Shown piece by piece: positions 10,276 to 21,232 of a DNA stretch of 64,000 nt; the stretch's first letter is position 1; every line of letters starts with the position of its first letter. This stretch comes from Manihot esculenta (Eukaryota; Streptophyta; Magnoliopsida; Malpighiales; Euphorbiaceae), in assembly GCF_001659605.2 (NCBI RefSeq), contig NC_035173.2:12826206-12890205 (forward strand), in the 5' to 3' direction. The position numbers were made by a program, and so were the translations under genes. The notes beneath the pieces were generated by a model that was not told where the DNA came from, ran no database searches, and saw nothing but the letters and a program-made list of their open reading frames with translations.

Positions 10276-11236
10276 CTTGAATAAAATAATTAAATACTTA
10301 TAATATAGTACTAATGTTATTTATTTCAAACTAACAAGTCTCACATTTTAACTTCAAAATAATATCAAATATCCACAATATTATTTCCATCTAAAATATA
10401 TGAAAACATTAAATAACCAAATATAATATAGTTTTTCTATTACAATTTTCAAATTCTTAAAATAAGAAGAAAAAAAAAGACAAATTTTTAATAAAGCGTC
10501 CAAAAACTTTGTTGTAATGTTTCCACAAAAAATATATTTCAAATAAATGAGTTTTTATCATTCCTCTAATATGTTACAAATGTATTTAGTTTTCTTTAAT
10601 TTTTTTTTATAGACTACATAATTTAAGATACTTAAAACTACATACTATTTAAAATTATGTAGTTTAATTTAATAGTATTTTCTTTAAATAGTCACAATTA
10701 TTTTAATTTAATTTATTTCTAATTTTATCAGATTATATTTTATTATTATATAATATTGTTAACAATTATATATATATAAATAATATAATATAATCTATTT
10801 AAATAAAATGAAGTATAATTAGCAAATTAAATTAGTTAAATTATAGCCTTATAAAACTTTAATAATTGACTAATGACTAAAATATATAATAATTATATAT
10901 ATATATATATAGCTACTAATAATAATTATAAGTACATATATATATCAATTTATATATAATTATTTTAGTAATTTATATTTTATTAGTATAATTCTATTAA
11001 TATTGACGCAGATTATATATATATAATCTATTTAGATTGGGCGAATTTTAATTAACTAGTTAAATTATACTATTATAAATATTTAATAATTGATTAATGA
11101 CTAAAATATAATTCTATTAATATTGACGTAGATTATATATATATATAATCTATTTAGATTGGGCGAATTTTAATTAACTAGTTAAATTATACTATTATAA
11201 ATATTTAATAATTGATTAATGACTAAAAGATATTGA
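10276..11236. repeat. AT-rich block with 120-bp tandem repeat (10987-11228)
   Basis: The stretch is strongly AT-rich with (TA)n runs. Unit 10987-11106 is repeated almost exactly at 11107-11228 (period 120; one C/T change in GACG(C/T)AGATT and a 2-bp TA expansion). A more diverged copy lies about 10770-10890, and related sequence reappears at about 19720-19840 beyond the gypsy element, so the array predates that insertion. No gene is visible. Confidence 0.8.
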
Positions 11237-11790
11237 TGTTATATAACAACCGCCCAAAAGTATGTCGTGAACTGTCACCCTAAGATAGGTCCACATGGCA
11301 AGAATATAGTAAGTAGGAAAAGTATTCCAGTTCGAGAAAGGAAAAAACCAGACACTATAACACCCGGTGCATCATCAAGACTCACTCTTCCCTCGATAGG
11401 GCGAGTTTGGCACAAAATTACCATTAACATGCATAGACCAACGTATTCCCGTTACACTTGTAATCGCGGGATTGTCAGCTTACTAGTTGACAATATCTCT
11501 TATCAAGCAACTGACCACATTACTATCAAATAATCGGGAAATGCTAATTTATCTACACCCTCTTACAATATAAAAGGAGAAGAATAACAGAAACAAATGT
11601 ACGCTATTCTCTAATACTACTCAAACTCTTTTGTAATTCATTATATTCTCTCTGTTCTTCAAGAAACTGACTTGAACATTGGAATGGTTGTCATAGATAT
11701 CGATCACTACCTCACACTTTCTCCCTTGCAGGTTCTAGCAAATCAAAGTACAGCTCTATCCTTTAATAGGATTAGGAGATAAGACTGTGG
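11237..11790 (+). repeat. 5' LTR of Tat-lineage gypsy element
   Basis: Matches 19080-19640 with scattered substitutions. A TATAAAAGGAGAA promoter box lies near 11570. The 3' boundary is blurred because the two copies diverge after the shared GCAGGTTCTA. Confidence 0.8.
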
Positions 11791-11804
11791 CAATGCTGAG
11801 TACC

Positions 11805-14150
11805 ATTAATGTAATACCCGGTTAGACTCCGGTATCGGAATTCCTACCGTCCGGTGGAATCTCGGATGTCGGAGACCTCTAGAAGGGTAAAACCATATTT
11901 TCATAAAATGTTTTAATGTATTTGATGCTTTTAAGTAAAAAGGAAAATGAGTTTTTGCATGAAAATAACCTTGGAGGAAAACCCAGGTTCGGCCGCCGAA
12001 CCTCAAGTTTGGCCGCCGAACATGCAGGCATTTCGGGTGTGCCTTAAGCCCCCGAAGGCATAAGTGAGGGAAGTCCAGGTTCGGCCGCCGAACCTCAAGT
12101 TCGGCCGCCGAACATGGCATGCATGCGGAGGCACGTTCGGCCCCCGAACGTGGCCTGGCCAGCCACTATAAAAGGGTCCCTTAGCCGAAATGGGCGAGCT
12201 TTTCTCCCCATTTTTGGCCAAGGTGAGCTCTCCGCCGTCCCTCACCAATCTTTGAGTTCTTCCTTCAAATCTTTCACGATTTTCACAAGTTTTCATCTTG
12301 TTTTGAAGATTTTCAAGTTTTGAGCAAGTTTTGAGCTTGGAGACCCAAGGAAGTTGAAAATCTCCCATCTCCAAGATTAGGTCGTCTCTCTCTCGATCTT
12401 CAAGAGGTAAGAGCCGATCTTAAGCTCATTGCATGTTTTAAGTAAGTTTTATAAAGATCTATGGGGTAGAATGCATGTTTAGCTTATAGTTAGGTTTATG
12501 AGTTTATGTTGTGTTTTTGAACAATGTGGCTTGCAAATGCATGTTTGATGTGTTGTAGATGGGGCTTAGGATGATTTGAAGCCCCTAGGAGCTTGTATGC
12601 TTGTGTATGTGTGTTGTAGAATAGGTTTATGCATGTTTGGTTTGGAATGGGAGGTGTATGTGCATAGAAGAGCTGAGTTTCTGCTACTATGGGAGAAACC
12701 AGGTTCGGCAGCCGAAGGAACTTTCGGCCGCCGAACATGCTTGTGGAGGCAGCCTTCGGCTGCCGAAGCTTGCTCCCGAAAGGAGACTTTCGTCTCTGTC
12801 TGGGAGTTTCGGCCGCCGAAAGTGCCGCCGAACATGCATGAGTTTCGCCTCTGTCTGGGAGTTTCGGCCGCCGAAGGTGCCGCCGAACCTGCCTGACTTT
12901 CGGCTCTGGAGGGACTTTCGGCCGCCGAACCTGCCGCCGAAAGTGCCCTGTCCAGCCCTCTTTTGCATGTTTTTCTATGATTATTTCATGATGTTCTAGG
13001 GGGGTTTTTGGGAGATATTTTTAGAGTTATGTTCTAGTTGTTTGGTCCCTCATTTGAGTCCACCTGTGTAGGTTCGGACCCGAGGAACCGAGGACCCCAA
13101 CAGTGAGTTCAGCTGCTTCTGAGTCAGTAGAGCTTCAGCCAGAGGTGAGTGGAATAACTCTTCTGCTTTTAAATAAATAAACCAGTTTTAGCATGATTTA
13201 CGCATCATGAATGCCATGAGATATAATAGGGTGCTTGCATTAGAACTCACGAATATGTTGCATTGCATAATATGTTGATGATGCGGATGAATGCTGAATG
13301 ATCCTTTAGTCCTCATATGTTATGATATGATGATGATACGGTACGGAAGACCAGTGAGGCTCATTCTACGCCCCTGGCACCATGTAAGAGAAAGACCAGT
13401 GAGGCCCATTCTACACCCCTGGCACAGTTGGAATGTTATGTTATGCTATGTTATGATTATGTAAGAGAAAGACTAGTGAGGCCCATTCTACGCCCCTGGC
13501 ACAGTTGGACCATGTAGAGGACTATTGGTGACAAATTCATCCTTGATGTGATTAGCTGTGATGTGATGCATTTCATGTTATCATATATTTTAAATGTTTT
13601 ATTATTCTGCTCACTGGGCTCTTGTAGCTCACCCCTCTCCCTTAACCCCCAGGCTTGCATGTACAGGGTAGACCAGGAGGTCAGCAAGAGTAATGAAGTC
13701 TTGTGTATGTAATAGCTAGAATGTGGACATGACAAATTGTATAATGATGTAGAGTTGTGAATAGTTATGTAATGTAATGACATTGAGGATTAGAGATTGT
13801 GCTTGACCCTATGTGTATGGTATCCCTTTTAATACATGATCTTAGATGTTTTGTAATGCTTATGTAAACCAACTCAACACATGTTATGCCACCCATTGGG
13901 GGCATTGATGAGGTCCCACAGAGGGGCCAATGTTTACGATTATGTTTATGTTCAGTGCATGCACAGGTTGAGTTGGTGTATGAGAGAATGAATGCAAGAA
14001 AAGTTTTAATTTTTATGTATGTTGTTGATCATGCATGGGATTAATCAGGTTCGCAGGATGCATGTTAGGCTTGCTACGGGTCCCGGCGGCCTTAAGCCGA
14101 CCTGGACCCTAGCGCCGATAGCGGTCCGATTTTCGGGTCGTTACAATTAA
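11805..14150 (+). mobile_element. Solo LTR (11810-14145) with ATTAA target duplication
   Basis: A 2336-bp sequence starts TGTAATACCC and ends GGGTCGTTACA, giving the TGTAA...TTACA inverted ends of a gypsy LTR. ATTAA at 11805-11809 is repeated exactly at 14146-14150, the 5-bp target duplication, and no internal coding region remains: a solo LTR left by LTR-LTR recombination. A TATAAAAGG promoter box lies at 12168-12177. Two clusters of TTCGGCNGCCGAA palindromes flank it (11989-12150 and 12705-12945), and a three-copy repeat containing CCAGTGAGGC lies at 13346-13505. The host sequence is the Tat-lineage element, so this insertion is younger. Confidence 0.95.
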
Positions 14151-17100
14151 CCTTCCCCTGGTACTGGGTGATGAAAAGTATAGGCGAGGGTTGTATGCAG
14201 AGTTTGCGGTGATAAATATCCCATTTGCATATAATGTGATACTCGATCGTCCAATCCTAAACTATCACGGTATTGTTATTAATATGAGTGCTATGTATCT
14301 TAAGCTTTTAGCTCTAGGGAGAATAGCAGTAGTCCAAGGCAATTCGAGTTGGTTAAAGAAGATTACAGACACTCAGCAAAAACCTTTGAGAAAGCAGTCA
14401 TGCCCATCAACTTGTTGAAAAAATCAAAGTCTCACATAAAGTTAGAACCGACAGACTTGGTAGAGGAGTTCCAGATAGGTAAGGAGAAAAAGATACGGTT
14501 CGACATTGCACTAACTAGTGAAGTTCTCATCTAGTAGAATTGCTAAAGAGCCGAGTAACCACTTTTGCTTAGTCTCCAAAAGATGTAACGGACATAGAAC
14601 CTGGCTCTCATTACCCACAAGTTATTTATTAACAAGAATGTTAAAACAGTCCAATAAAAGAAATAAAAGTTTACACTAGAGAGTTGGTAGGTGATCAAAG
14701 AAGAGGTGGACAAGATTTTGAGTGCAAACTTGATAAAGGAAGTCTAATATTCCACATGGCTAGTCAATGCAGTCCTGCTAAAGAAGGCAAGCAGAACGTG
14801 AAGGATGTGCGTGGATTTCACTAACCTAAATAAAGGATGTCCGAAAGATCATTATCCATTATTATCCATAGTGGTTTCCTTCCTTGATGCCATTTCAAAA
14901 TACCACCAAATCATGATGGACACCGAGGATGCAGAAAGATCGCGTTTATAACAGATGAGGGAGTTTACTACTATAAGGTTATGCCTTTTGGTTTAAAAAA
15001 TGCAAGAGTGACGTACCAAAGATTGGTATCATGAATCTTTAAGGATATGGTAGAATCAATAGTTGAAGTGTATATAGACGACATGGTGGTAAAGAGCATA
15101 TCGTTTGAAGACCACTCCGAAGATATTCGAAAAGTCTTTGACGTCTTGAAAAAGGCAGGTATGAAGTTGAACCCTGAAAAGTGTAGCTTTGGGGTAAAGA
15201 CTGAGAAGTTTCTAGGGTATATCATCTCTAAAAGAGGCATAGAGGCGAATCTTGAGAAGATCAGCGCTATCCAAAATATGGAAGCCCCAAAACCATCAAT
15301 GAAGTACAAAGGTTAAATGGCCGAGTCATTGCCCTAGGCCGATTCATATCATGTTCGGCCAGAAGGTGTCTCTCATTTTTCAAGGCCTTGAAAAACAAAG
15401 GTAAGTTTGAGTGGGGAGAGGAGTGTACAGAGGCTTTTGAAATTTTGAAAACCTTTTTATCATCTCCTTCATTGTTAAGCCCGCTTATCGAAGGCGAAGT
15501 TTTGTTTCTATATTTTTTTTGTGACAGGAAATAGTTTGCTCGGTGCTTGTTTATGAAAACAATGGAGAACAAATCCCAGTATATTATGCTTGCCAAGTTT
15601 TGAAAGGAGGAGAGTTAAAATAGCCCCCCTCAAAATATTGGTATTTTCGGTCCTCATATCACCTATAAAGTTATGACTATACTTCGGGTTACATACCATT
15701 GAAGTCAGAACCAATTATCCTCTGCGAAAGGTCCTGCACAAGCCGAAGTTGTCAGGATGGTTGTCCACTTAGGTACTAATATTGTCGGCCTATGATATCA
15801 AGTATATTCCAAGGAAAGCTATGAAAGTTCAAGTACTAGCAGATTTTGTCGTGGAAATGACTCCACCGTAAGAAGCTTCAGAGTCCTTTGAAGCAGCAAT
15901 GGAATAGTAGAAAGTTTAGAGAGATAGAGCTTGCAGGGCTAGGGGTTCAGGAATTAGGATCCTGTTGCAGTCTCAAACCAATATAAAGTTTCGGTATGCG
16001 GCAAAACTCGCCTTCAATGCCACCAATAATGTAGCTGAATACGAAGCTGTAATAATAGCTTTGAGAATCATCAAGGAGTTAGGTATACAAAAATCCATTA
16101 TTTTTAGTGACTCCTAATTGTTTGTTAATCAATGTTAGGGACAATTTAAAGTTCGAGAACCGAGCCTCATCAAATACGAAGAACAAGTTCGGTCCTTAAT
16201 AAAGAGATTCAGAGATGGGCAAGACACTTGTGAACTTTGCTAGATAGCCAGATGCAACAATAAAGAGGTGGATCATCTAGCCAAAATGACAACGACAGGT
16301 GATCAGCACTTGACTCAACCGTTTTAATTCGAAGAATTGCACACTGCAACAACGGTGGTGAAAGAGTCTTTTTTCATAGAAGAGGGGAAATCATAGATGA
16401 TACCAGTATATAAATTTTTGTCATAAGATGATCTTCCAGCCAATAAGTTATTGGCTAAACAAGTAATAAGAAAATCTTCTAAATACACACTAATTGATGG
16501 ATGGTTGTACAAGAGGTCCTCTACACAACTATGGCTGTGATGTATTACAGAAGAAGAAGGCCAGAAAATCCTAAAAGATATCCATGAAAGTGATTATAGG
16601 AGCCATGAAAGAGCTTAGATAATTGCCCGGAAAGCATTCAGACAAAGATATTACTAGCCAATAATAATGCAGGACGTGAAGTAACTCGTCTAGAAGTGCC
16701 GAAGATGCCAAGTACATGCAAGCATCCCAAGGACCTTGGGAGAAATGCAAGCGGCCATCAAAAGCCTTTGGCCTTTCTTTCAGTGGGGGATAGACATACT
16801 TGACCCATTCTTTAAGGCATCCAAGTCAAGGACGTTCGTAATTGTGGCAGTAGATCTTTTCAGAAAATAGGCTGAAGCTAAGGTAGTACAGTCCATCACT
16901 ACCTAACAAGCAATCTCTTTTGTTAGCAAAAATATATTCACCCGATTCAGAATACAAAAAATAGTGATTACCGATAATGGAATTTAGTTTGCAAGCACCA
17001 GATTTAAAGACTTTTTCAAGAAATAGAAAATTGACTTGAAGTTCAGCTCAGCCTATTACCCTCAGTCCAATAGTATGACAAAGGTCACAAGCAAGACTAT

Positions 17101-17560
17101 CTTACAAGGGCTGAAGAAAATATTCGACTAAGCCAAAGGCAACTAGCCCGAGGAGTTACCTCACATACTATGAACATACAAGACCACTCCCAAAATGGCT
17201 ACAGGAGAAATGCTATTTTATCTTGTATATGGGGCCAAGGCATTCATCCCCGTAGAAATCCAAGTAAGCAGATTCAGGACACAACGCCCTGAGATTTCAG
17301 GAGTGGACCAAGCCGAATTCCTATGAGAAAAGACCACAATCAGAATGGCGATTTACAGAAATAAAATGTCCAAAATATTCAACAGCAAGGTCAGGCCACA
17401 GGCTTTTAATGTGGGTGACTTAGTTCTCAATATAACAAATATAACAAGCAGCAATGCCGGGCCTGGTAAGCTGGAAGAGAACTAAAAATGACTGTTTAAA
17501 GTCTCAAGGTTATTTGTCCTGGGTCATACAAGCTAGCAAAACTAGATGGTCAAGTTATTC
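14151..17560 (+). pseudogene. Gypsy (Tat) pol: protease-RT-RNase H-integrase remains
   Basis: Blocks in order: protease end 'YAEFAVINIPFAYNVILDRP' (14191-14300); reverse transcriptase with 'CVDFTNLNKGCPKDH' (about 14810-14850) and 'YIDDMVVKS' (15070-15096), the catalytic YIDD intact; connection/RNase H with 'ADFVVEMT' (about 15840-15862) and 'NNVAEYEAVIIAL' (about 16027-16065); integrase with a decayed zinc finger 'KCRRCQ' (about 16694), 'WGIDILDPF' (about 16788) and 'SSAYYPQSN' (about 17046). Stops and frame slips are frequent, so no product is made. Many stops replace Gln or Trp codons, fitting C-to-T decay of methylated DNA. Confidence 0.85.
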
Positions 17561-17727
17561 CCTATGCTTAGAGTATTTGTAATTTGAAAAATTTTTATCA
17601 ATAATGAGTTAATGGGATATTTCTTTCATATGTTGTGATAAGGAATGATGGATTATCTTGCTCGAAAGAAAGAAAGATTAAGGAGACAAGAAGAGGCCAT
17701 AAGGCAGTTCTTGCCAGGCCAGGTCTT

Positions 17728-18043
17728 AAGGCAGTTCTCGCCAGATCATCTAGGCATTGGTCCTATTAAATAAGGCGACATGGCAATTTTCACCAAATCA
17801 AGTCACAAGGCGGTTCCCGCCAGACTATTCGAGCGTTAGTCCTACTAAATAAGGCCACAAGACAGTTTTCGCAAGGCCAAGTCACAAGGCGGTTCCCGCC
17901 AGACTATCCGGGCATTGGTCCCACTAAATAACGCCACAAGGCAGTATCCACCAGGCTAGGTCACAGGGTGATTTTCGCTAGATCATTCGGACGTTGGTTT
18001 TGCTAAGTAAGACTACAAGGTAGACCACCAGGCCACGGGATAG
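17728..18043 (+). repeat. 79-bp tandem repeat downstream of gypsy pol
   Basis: A unit beginning AAGGC(A/G)GTTC(T/C)CGCCAG starts at 17728, 17807 and 17886, with a diverged copy at 17965: period 79 bp, four copies. It lies between integrase and the 3' LTR, where Tat/Ogre-type elements often carry tandem repeats. Confidence 0.85.
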
Positions 18044-18359
18044 GCATGACCCCCTATAAATGGGTCATTTGTACCAGATAACCACGGGGGTATACTAATC
18101 CCCAAAAGACGAAGGTAGTGCCAATCAAAGGATAATATCGATAAGGCGAGCCTTATAACCAAGCATCAAGAATAATGGAGTGAAAGCTGATGAATAATGG
18201 GGTGAAAGCTAGATATCACAAAAATACCCAAGGCATTTTATGGTGCAAAGCTGGGTACCCACCAGACTATATGTCCCGGTATTCATTCTATTCTGCTGAA
18301 ATTCTATAAGGTATATTTGTTAAACCGGGCGTTAAAACCCATAGATAAATATGTTTTTG

Positions 18360-18920
18360 CTGCCAAATAAGATACACAAAATATGCATTTTTATTACAAA
18401 AAGATTACAAGGGAATAAAAGGACTTAGGCAAAGTCTCTATTACATCAGAATCTTCTAAAAATCTATTAGCAGAAGCTCAATCTCATCCTCTAGGAAGAC
18501 ACCATTTGAAAGGCCGTATGGAGGACTATCTCTCCAACTACCTTCTTGACCTTGACCTTGCCCTCGCCCTCGGAATCAATCTTACACAAATTCAACCACT
18601 CTTTTCAGGATTGCGACACTAAAAAGGGCATTATAGTCGGGCTGGTTGCAGCCCTCAGAGCTAAGCAATATGCTTGTACCTTGATGAAGACCCAAGGATC
18701 ATAACACTGGAAAGGCGTTATAGTCAAGCTGGTCGTAGCTCTCAGCAGCATGCTTGCACCTTCATGAAGATCTACCTTCGGTTGCTTTTCGAAGACCATG
18801 ATGATATCCTCTGCACAAATCTAGTTATCCTCGAAAAGAAGAAAAGCACTCCATTTCATACCTCCAGTAGACGATAGTCGTAAACACAAAGAATAGAAGG
18901 AGGGATTCTTATACAATGAC
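18360..18920 (-). pseudogene. Antisense ORF remnant in 3' part of Tat element
   Basis: On the minus strand, between pol and the 3' LTR, a broken frame reads 'MSLYKNPSFYSLCLRLSS' (about 18920) and then, after a stop, 'MVFEKQPKVDLHEGASMLL' and two similar 'ATTSLTITPFQCYDPWVF' / 'ATSPTIMPF' blocks (18799-18605). The duplicated block has an 87-bp period (18631 and 18718). Some Tat-lineage elements carry an antisense frame here whose function is unknown to me. Host sequence or chance are alternatives. Confidence 0.35.
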
Positions 18921-19079
18921 ATGGCTGGCAAAGTCTGTAATACGACTCAAAAAATTAGGCCACCATCATAACCAAGGGAAGACAAAAAGATACAAATAGT
19001 TAAATCGTGCCATATAACTAGAAAGACAAACCAATACTTTTGAATCTGAAGAATCATAGATCAGCAGGAGGACCTCTAA

Positions 19080-19645
19080 TGTTACATAATAACCACCCAA
19101 AAGTAAGCCGTGAGCTGTCACCATGAGATAGGTCCACGTGGCAAGGATCTGGTAACTTGAAAATGCATTCCAGTTCGAGGGAAGGAAGATCTGGACACCA
19201 TAACACCTGGTGCATCATCAAGACTCACCCTTCCCTCAATCGAGCAAGTCTCGGCACAAAGTTACCGTTAACAGGCACAGACCAACGTATCTCCGTTACA
19301 TTTGTAATAGCGGGATTGCCAGTTTATTAGCTGATAATATTTTTTATCAGGTAGCCGGCTACATCACCATCGAATAATGGGAAAATGTTATATTTATCTA
19401 TACCCTTTTACAGTATAAAAGGAGAAAAATAACAGAGGTAAATGTATGTTATTTTCTAATATTACTCAAACTCTTAGCAATTTATTATATTTTCTCTATT
19501 CTTTAAGAGACTCTATTCTTTAAGAGACTGACTCGAGCATCTGAGTGATTGCTTTGGACATCCACCACCACCTCGCACTTTTTCCCTTGCAGGTTCTAAG
19601 TAATCACAACGCAGGTTTATTCCAGCCACATCATCAATCTAGTAT
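19080..19645 (+). repeat. 3' LTR of Tat-lineage gypsy element
   Basis: Begins TGTTACATAATAACC after a purine-rich stretch (GCAGGAGGACC) that could be the polypurine tract. It parallels the 5' LTR. A local duplication of CTATTCTTTAAGAGACT occurs near 19495-19530. Confidence 0.8.
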
Positions 19646-20246
19646 CTGCAATCTCAGGTATAATAATTAATATATATAGATAATAATAATAATTATAAAT
19701 AAATAAATAAATATATAGTAATTTATATTCTAATAATATAATTCTATGTAATATATTTAAATAGAATAAATTATAATCAACTAACTAAATTAGCTAAATA
19801 AAATAATAAGTATTTAATAATTAAATAATATTATAATTTTATATGTGTAATTTTATTGAAATTATATGATATATAAAACATATTATTGGATTATATAGAA
19901 TTATAATATTATTATAAGTTATTTAAATATATATATAAAAATTGATTTTTCAGTTTAGTTTTAGTATGATTCTTGATAAAATATGAGTATCAAAATCAAA
20001 TAGATAAATAAATTTGGTGGTTTAATTCCTAAACCATCGATTTTTTTTGTTCTGATTCAGTTCAATATGATTTTTTATTCGCTTTGAGACTTGCAAGGAC
20101 CATGCAAAGCCCTTAATAAAAGGATTAAAATATAAATAAAAATATAGTATTTATAGATAATTAGAGACATTTTAATTGATTTTAAGAATTAAAAAGACTA
20201 ATTAATAATTTTTTAATAATATAGGGACTAAATAGTAATTTTATCA
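19646..20246. other. AT-rich stretch, no gene
   Basis: It holds (TAA)n/(TA)n runs, a diverged copy of the 120-bp unit seen before the gypsy element (about 19720-19840), and motif-rich sequence (19945-20095) that may be the far end of the hAT-like element. Nothing coding is visible. Confidence 0.5.
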
Positions 20247-20255
20247 TAATATAAA

Positions 20256-21223
20256 GGGAAATTTACAATTTAGTCCCTAGGTATTGCATTATTAACAAGT
20301 CAGTCCCTGTATTTTTAGAAACCTATTAAAACATTTTTATGTTTTCTTTCCGTCAACGAAATAGTCCTTTCGTCTATTTTTGCCGTTAAACACATAGTAA
20401 AAGACTAAATTACCCCCCATTATTTTTCTCCTCCTCCTCCTTCCTTTTCTTATTCATCAATTCTTCTTCCTTCTGCTTCTTCTCCTTCTTCTTCTGCTTC
20501 TTCTCCTTTTTCTTCTTTTGCTTCTTTTTCTTCTTTCTCTTATTCTTCTTCTCATTCTTCTCCTTCTTCTTCTTCTTCTTTTTCTTTTTTTTCTTCTTTT
20601 TCTTCTTTTTCTTCTTCTTCTTCTTCTTCTTCTTCTTCGGAGGAGGAGGAGGAGGAAAAAAGAAAAGATAGGGACTATTTCGTTGACAAAAAGAAACGAT
20701 AAGAACGTTTGAATAGATCTGAGAAAAGATAAAGATTATTTCGTTGATAAAAAGAAACAATAAAGACGTTTTAATAGATTTCTAAAAATATAAGGAGGGA
20801 TGATTTCGTTGACAGAAAGAAACAATGAGGAGGGACTATTTCGTTGACATAAAGAAACGATAATGATGTTTTAATAGATATGAGAAAAGATAGGGACTAT
20901 TTCATTGACGGAAAAAAAACGATAAGGATGTTTTAATAGATATGAAAAAAAATAAAAATATTTTAATAGATTTTTAAAAATGTAAGGACTAACTTGTTAA
21001 TAATTGCAATATACAAGCACTAAATAAATAGTTTTATTTGAGGGTAAAATTGGATTTTAAAAATTTTCTCTCTCCGCTTTTATCTAATTTTAACAGAAAG
21101 TAGGACGGAAGGACTATTTCGTTGACGGAAAGAAAACATAAAGACATTTTAATAGGTTTCTAAAAATATAAGGACTGATTTGTTAATAATGATAATATTC
21201 AGGGACTAAATTATAAATCTACC
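20256..21223. mobile_element. Mutator-type MITE with 9-bp target duplication
   Basis: Long terminal inverted repeats: the left end GGGAAATTTACAATTTAGTC through CGTCAACGAAATAGTCCTT (20256-20370) matches the reverse complement of about 21100-21223. TAATATAAA at 20247-20255 is repeated exactly at 21224-21232, a 9-bp duplication as Mutator-like elements make. The middle contains a large (TTC)n tract (20410-20638), a short (GGA)n run (20638-20655) and several tandem copies of a GACTATTTCGTTGAC unit (about 20665-20920). It encodes no transposase and lies about 1.2 kb upstream of the DDT gene start codon. Confidence 0.9.
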
Positions 21224-21232
21224 TAATATAAA

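Larger units (their letters stand above)
11237..19645 (+). mobile_element. Old Tat-lineage Ty3/gypsy retrotransposon, gag deleted
   Basis: Two diverged direct repeats, about 11237-11790 and 19080-19640, bracket protease, reverse transcriptase, RNase H and integrase remains in gypsy order. Both repeats begin TGTTA and share GTGCATCATCAAGACTCAC, a TATAAAAGGAGAA box and CTTGCAGGTTCTA. Gag is missing: protease coding begins right after the 5' LTR remains. A 2.3 kb solo LTR (11810-14145) is nested at that junction. The many stops and visible LTR divergence make this one of the oldest insertions here. Its own target duplication is not recognisable. Confidence 0.85.

Noticed and set aside
12003..12374. 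Open frames rich in Arg/Pro/Gly in the GC-rich LTR
   Set aside because: They arise from TTCGGCCGCCGAA palindromes in non-coding LTR sequence, and the same frame appears in the edge copy at 32-379.
20410..20760. Poly-lysine protein on the minus strand
   Set aside because: It is only the translation of the (TTC)n tract in the MITE.
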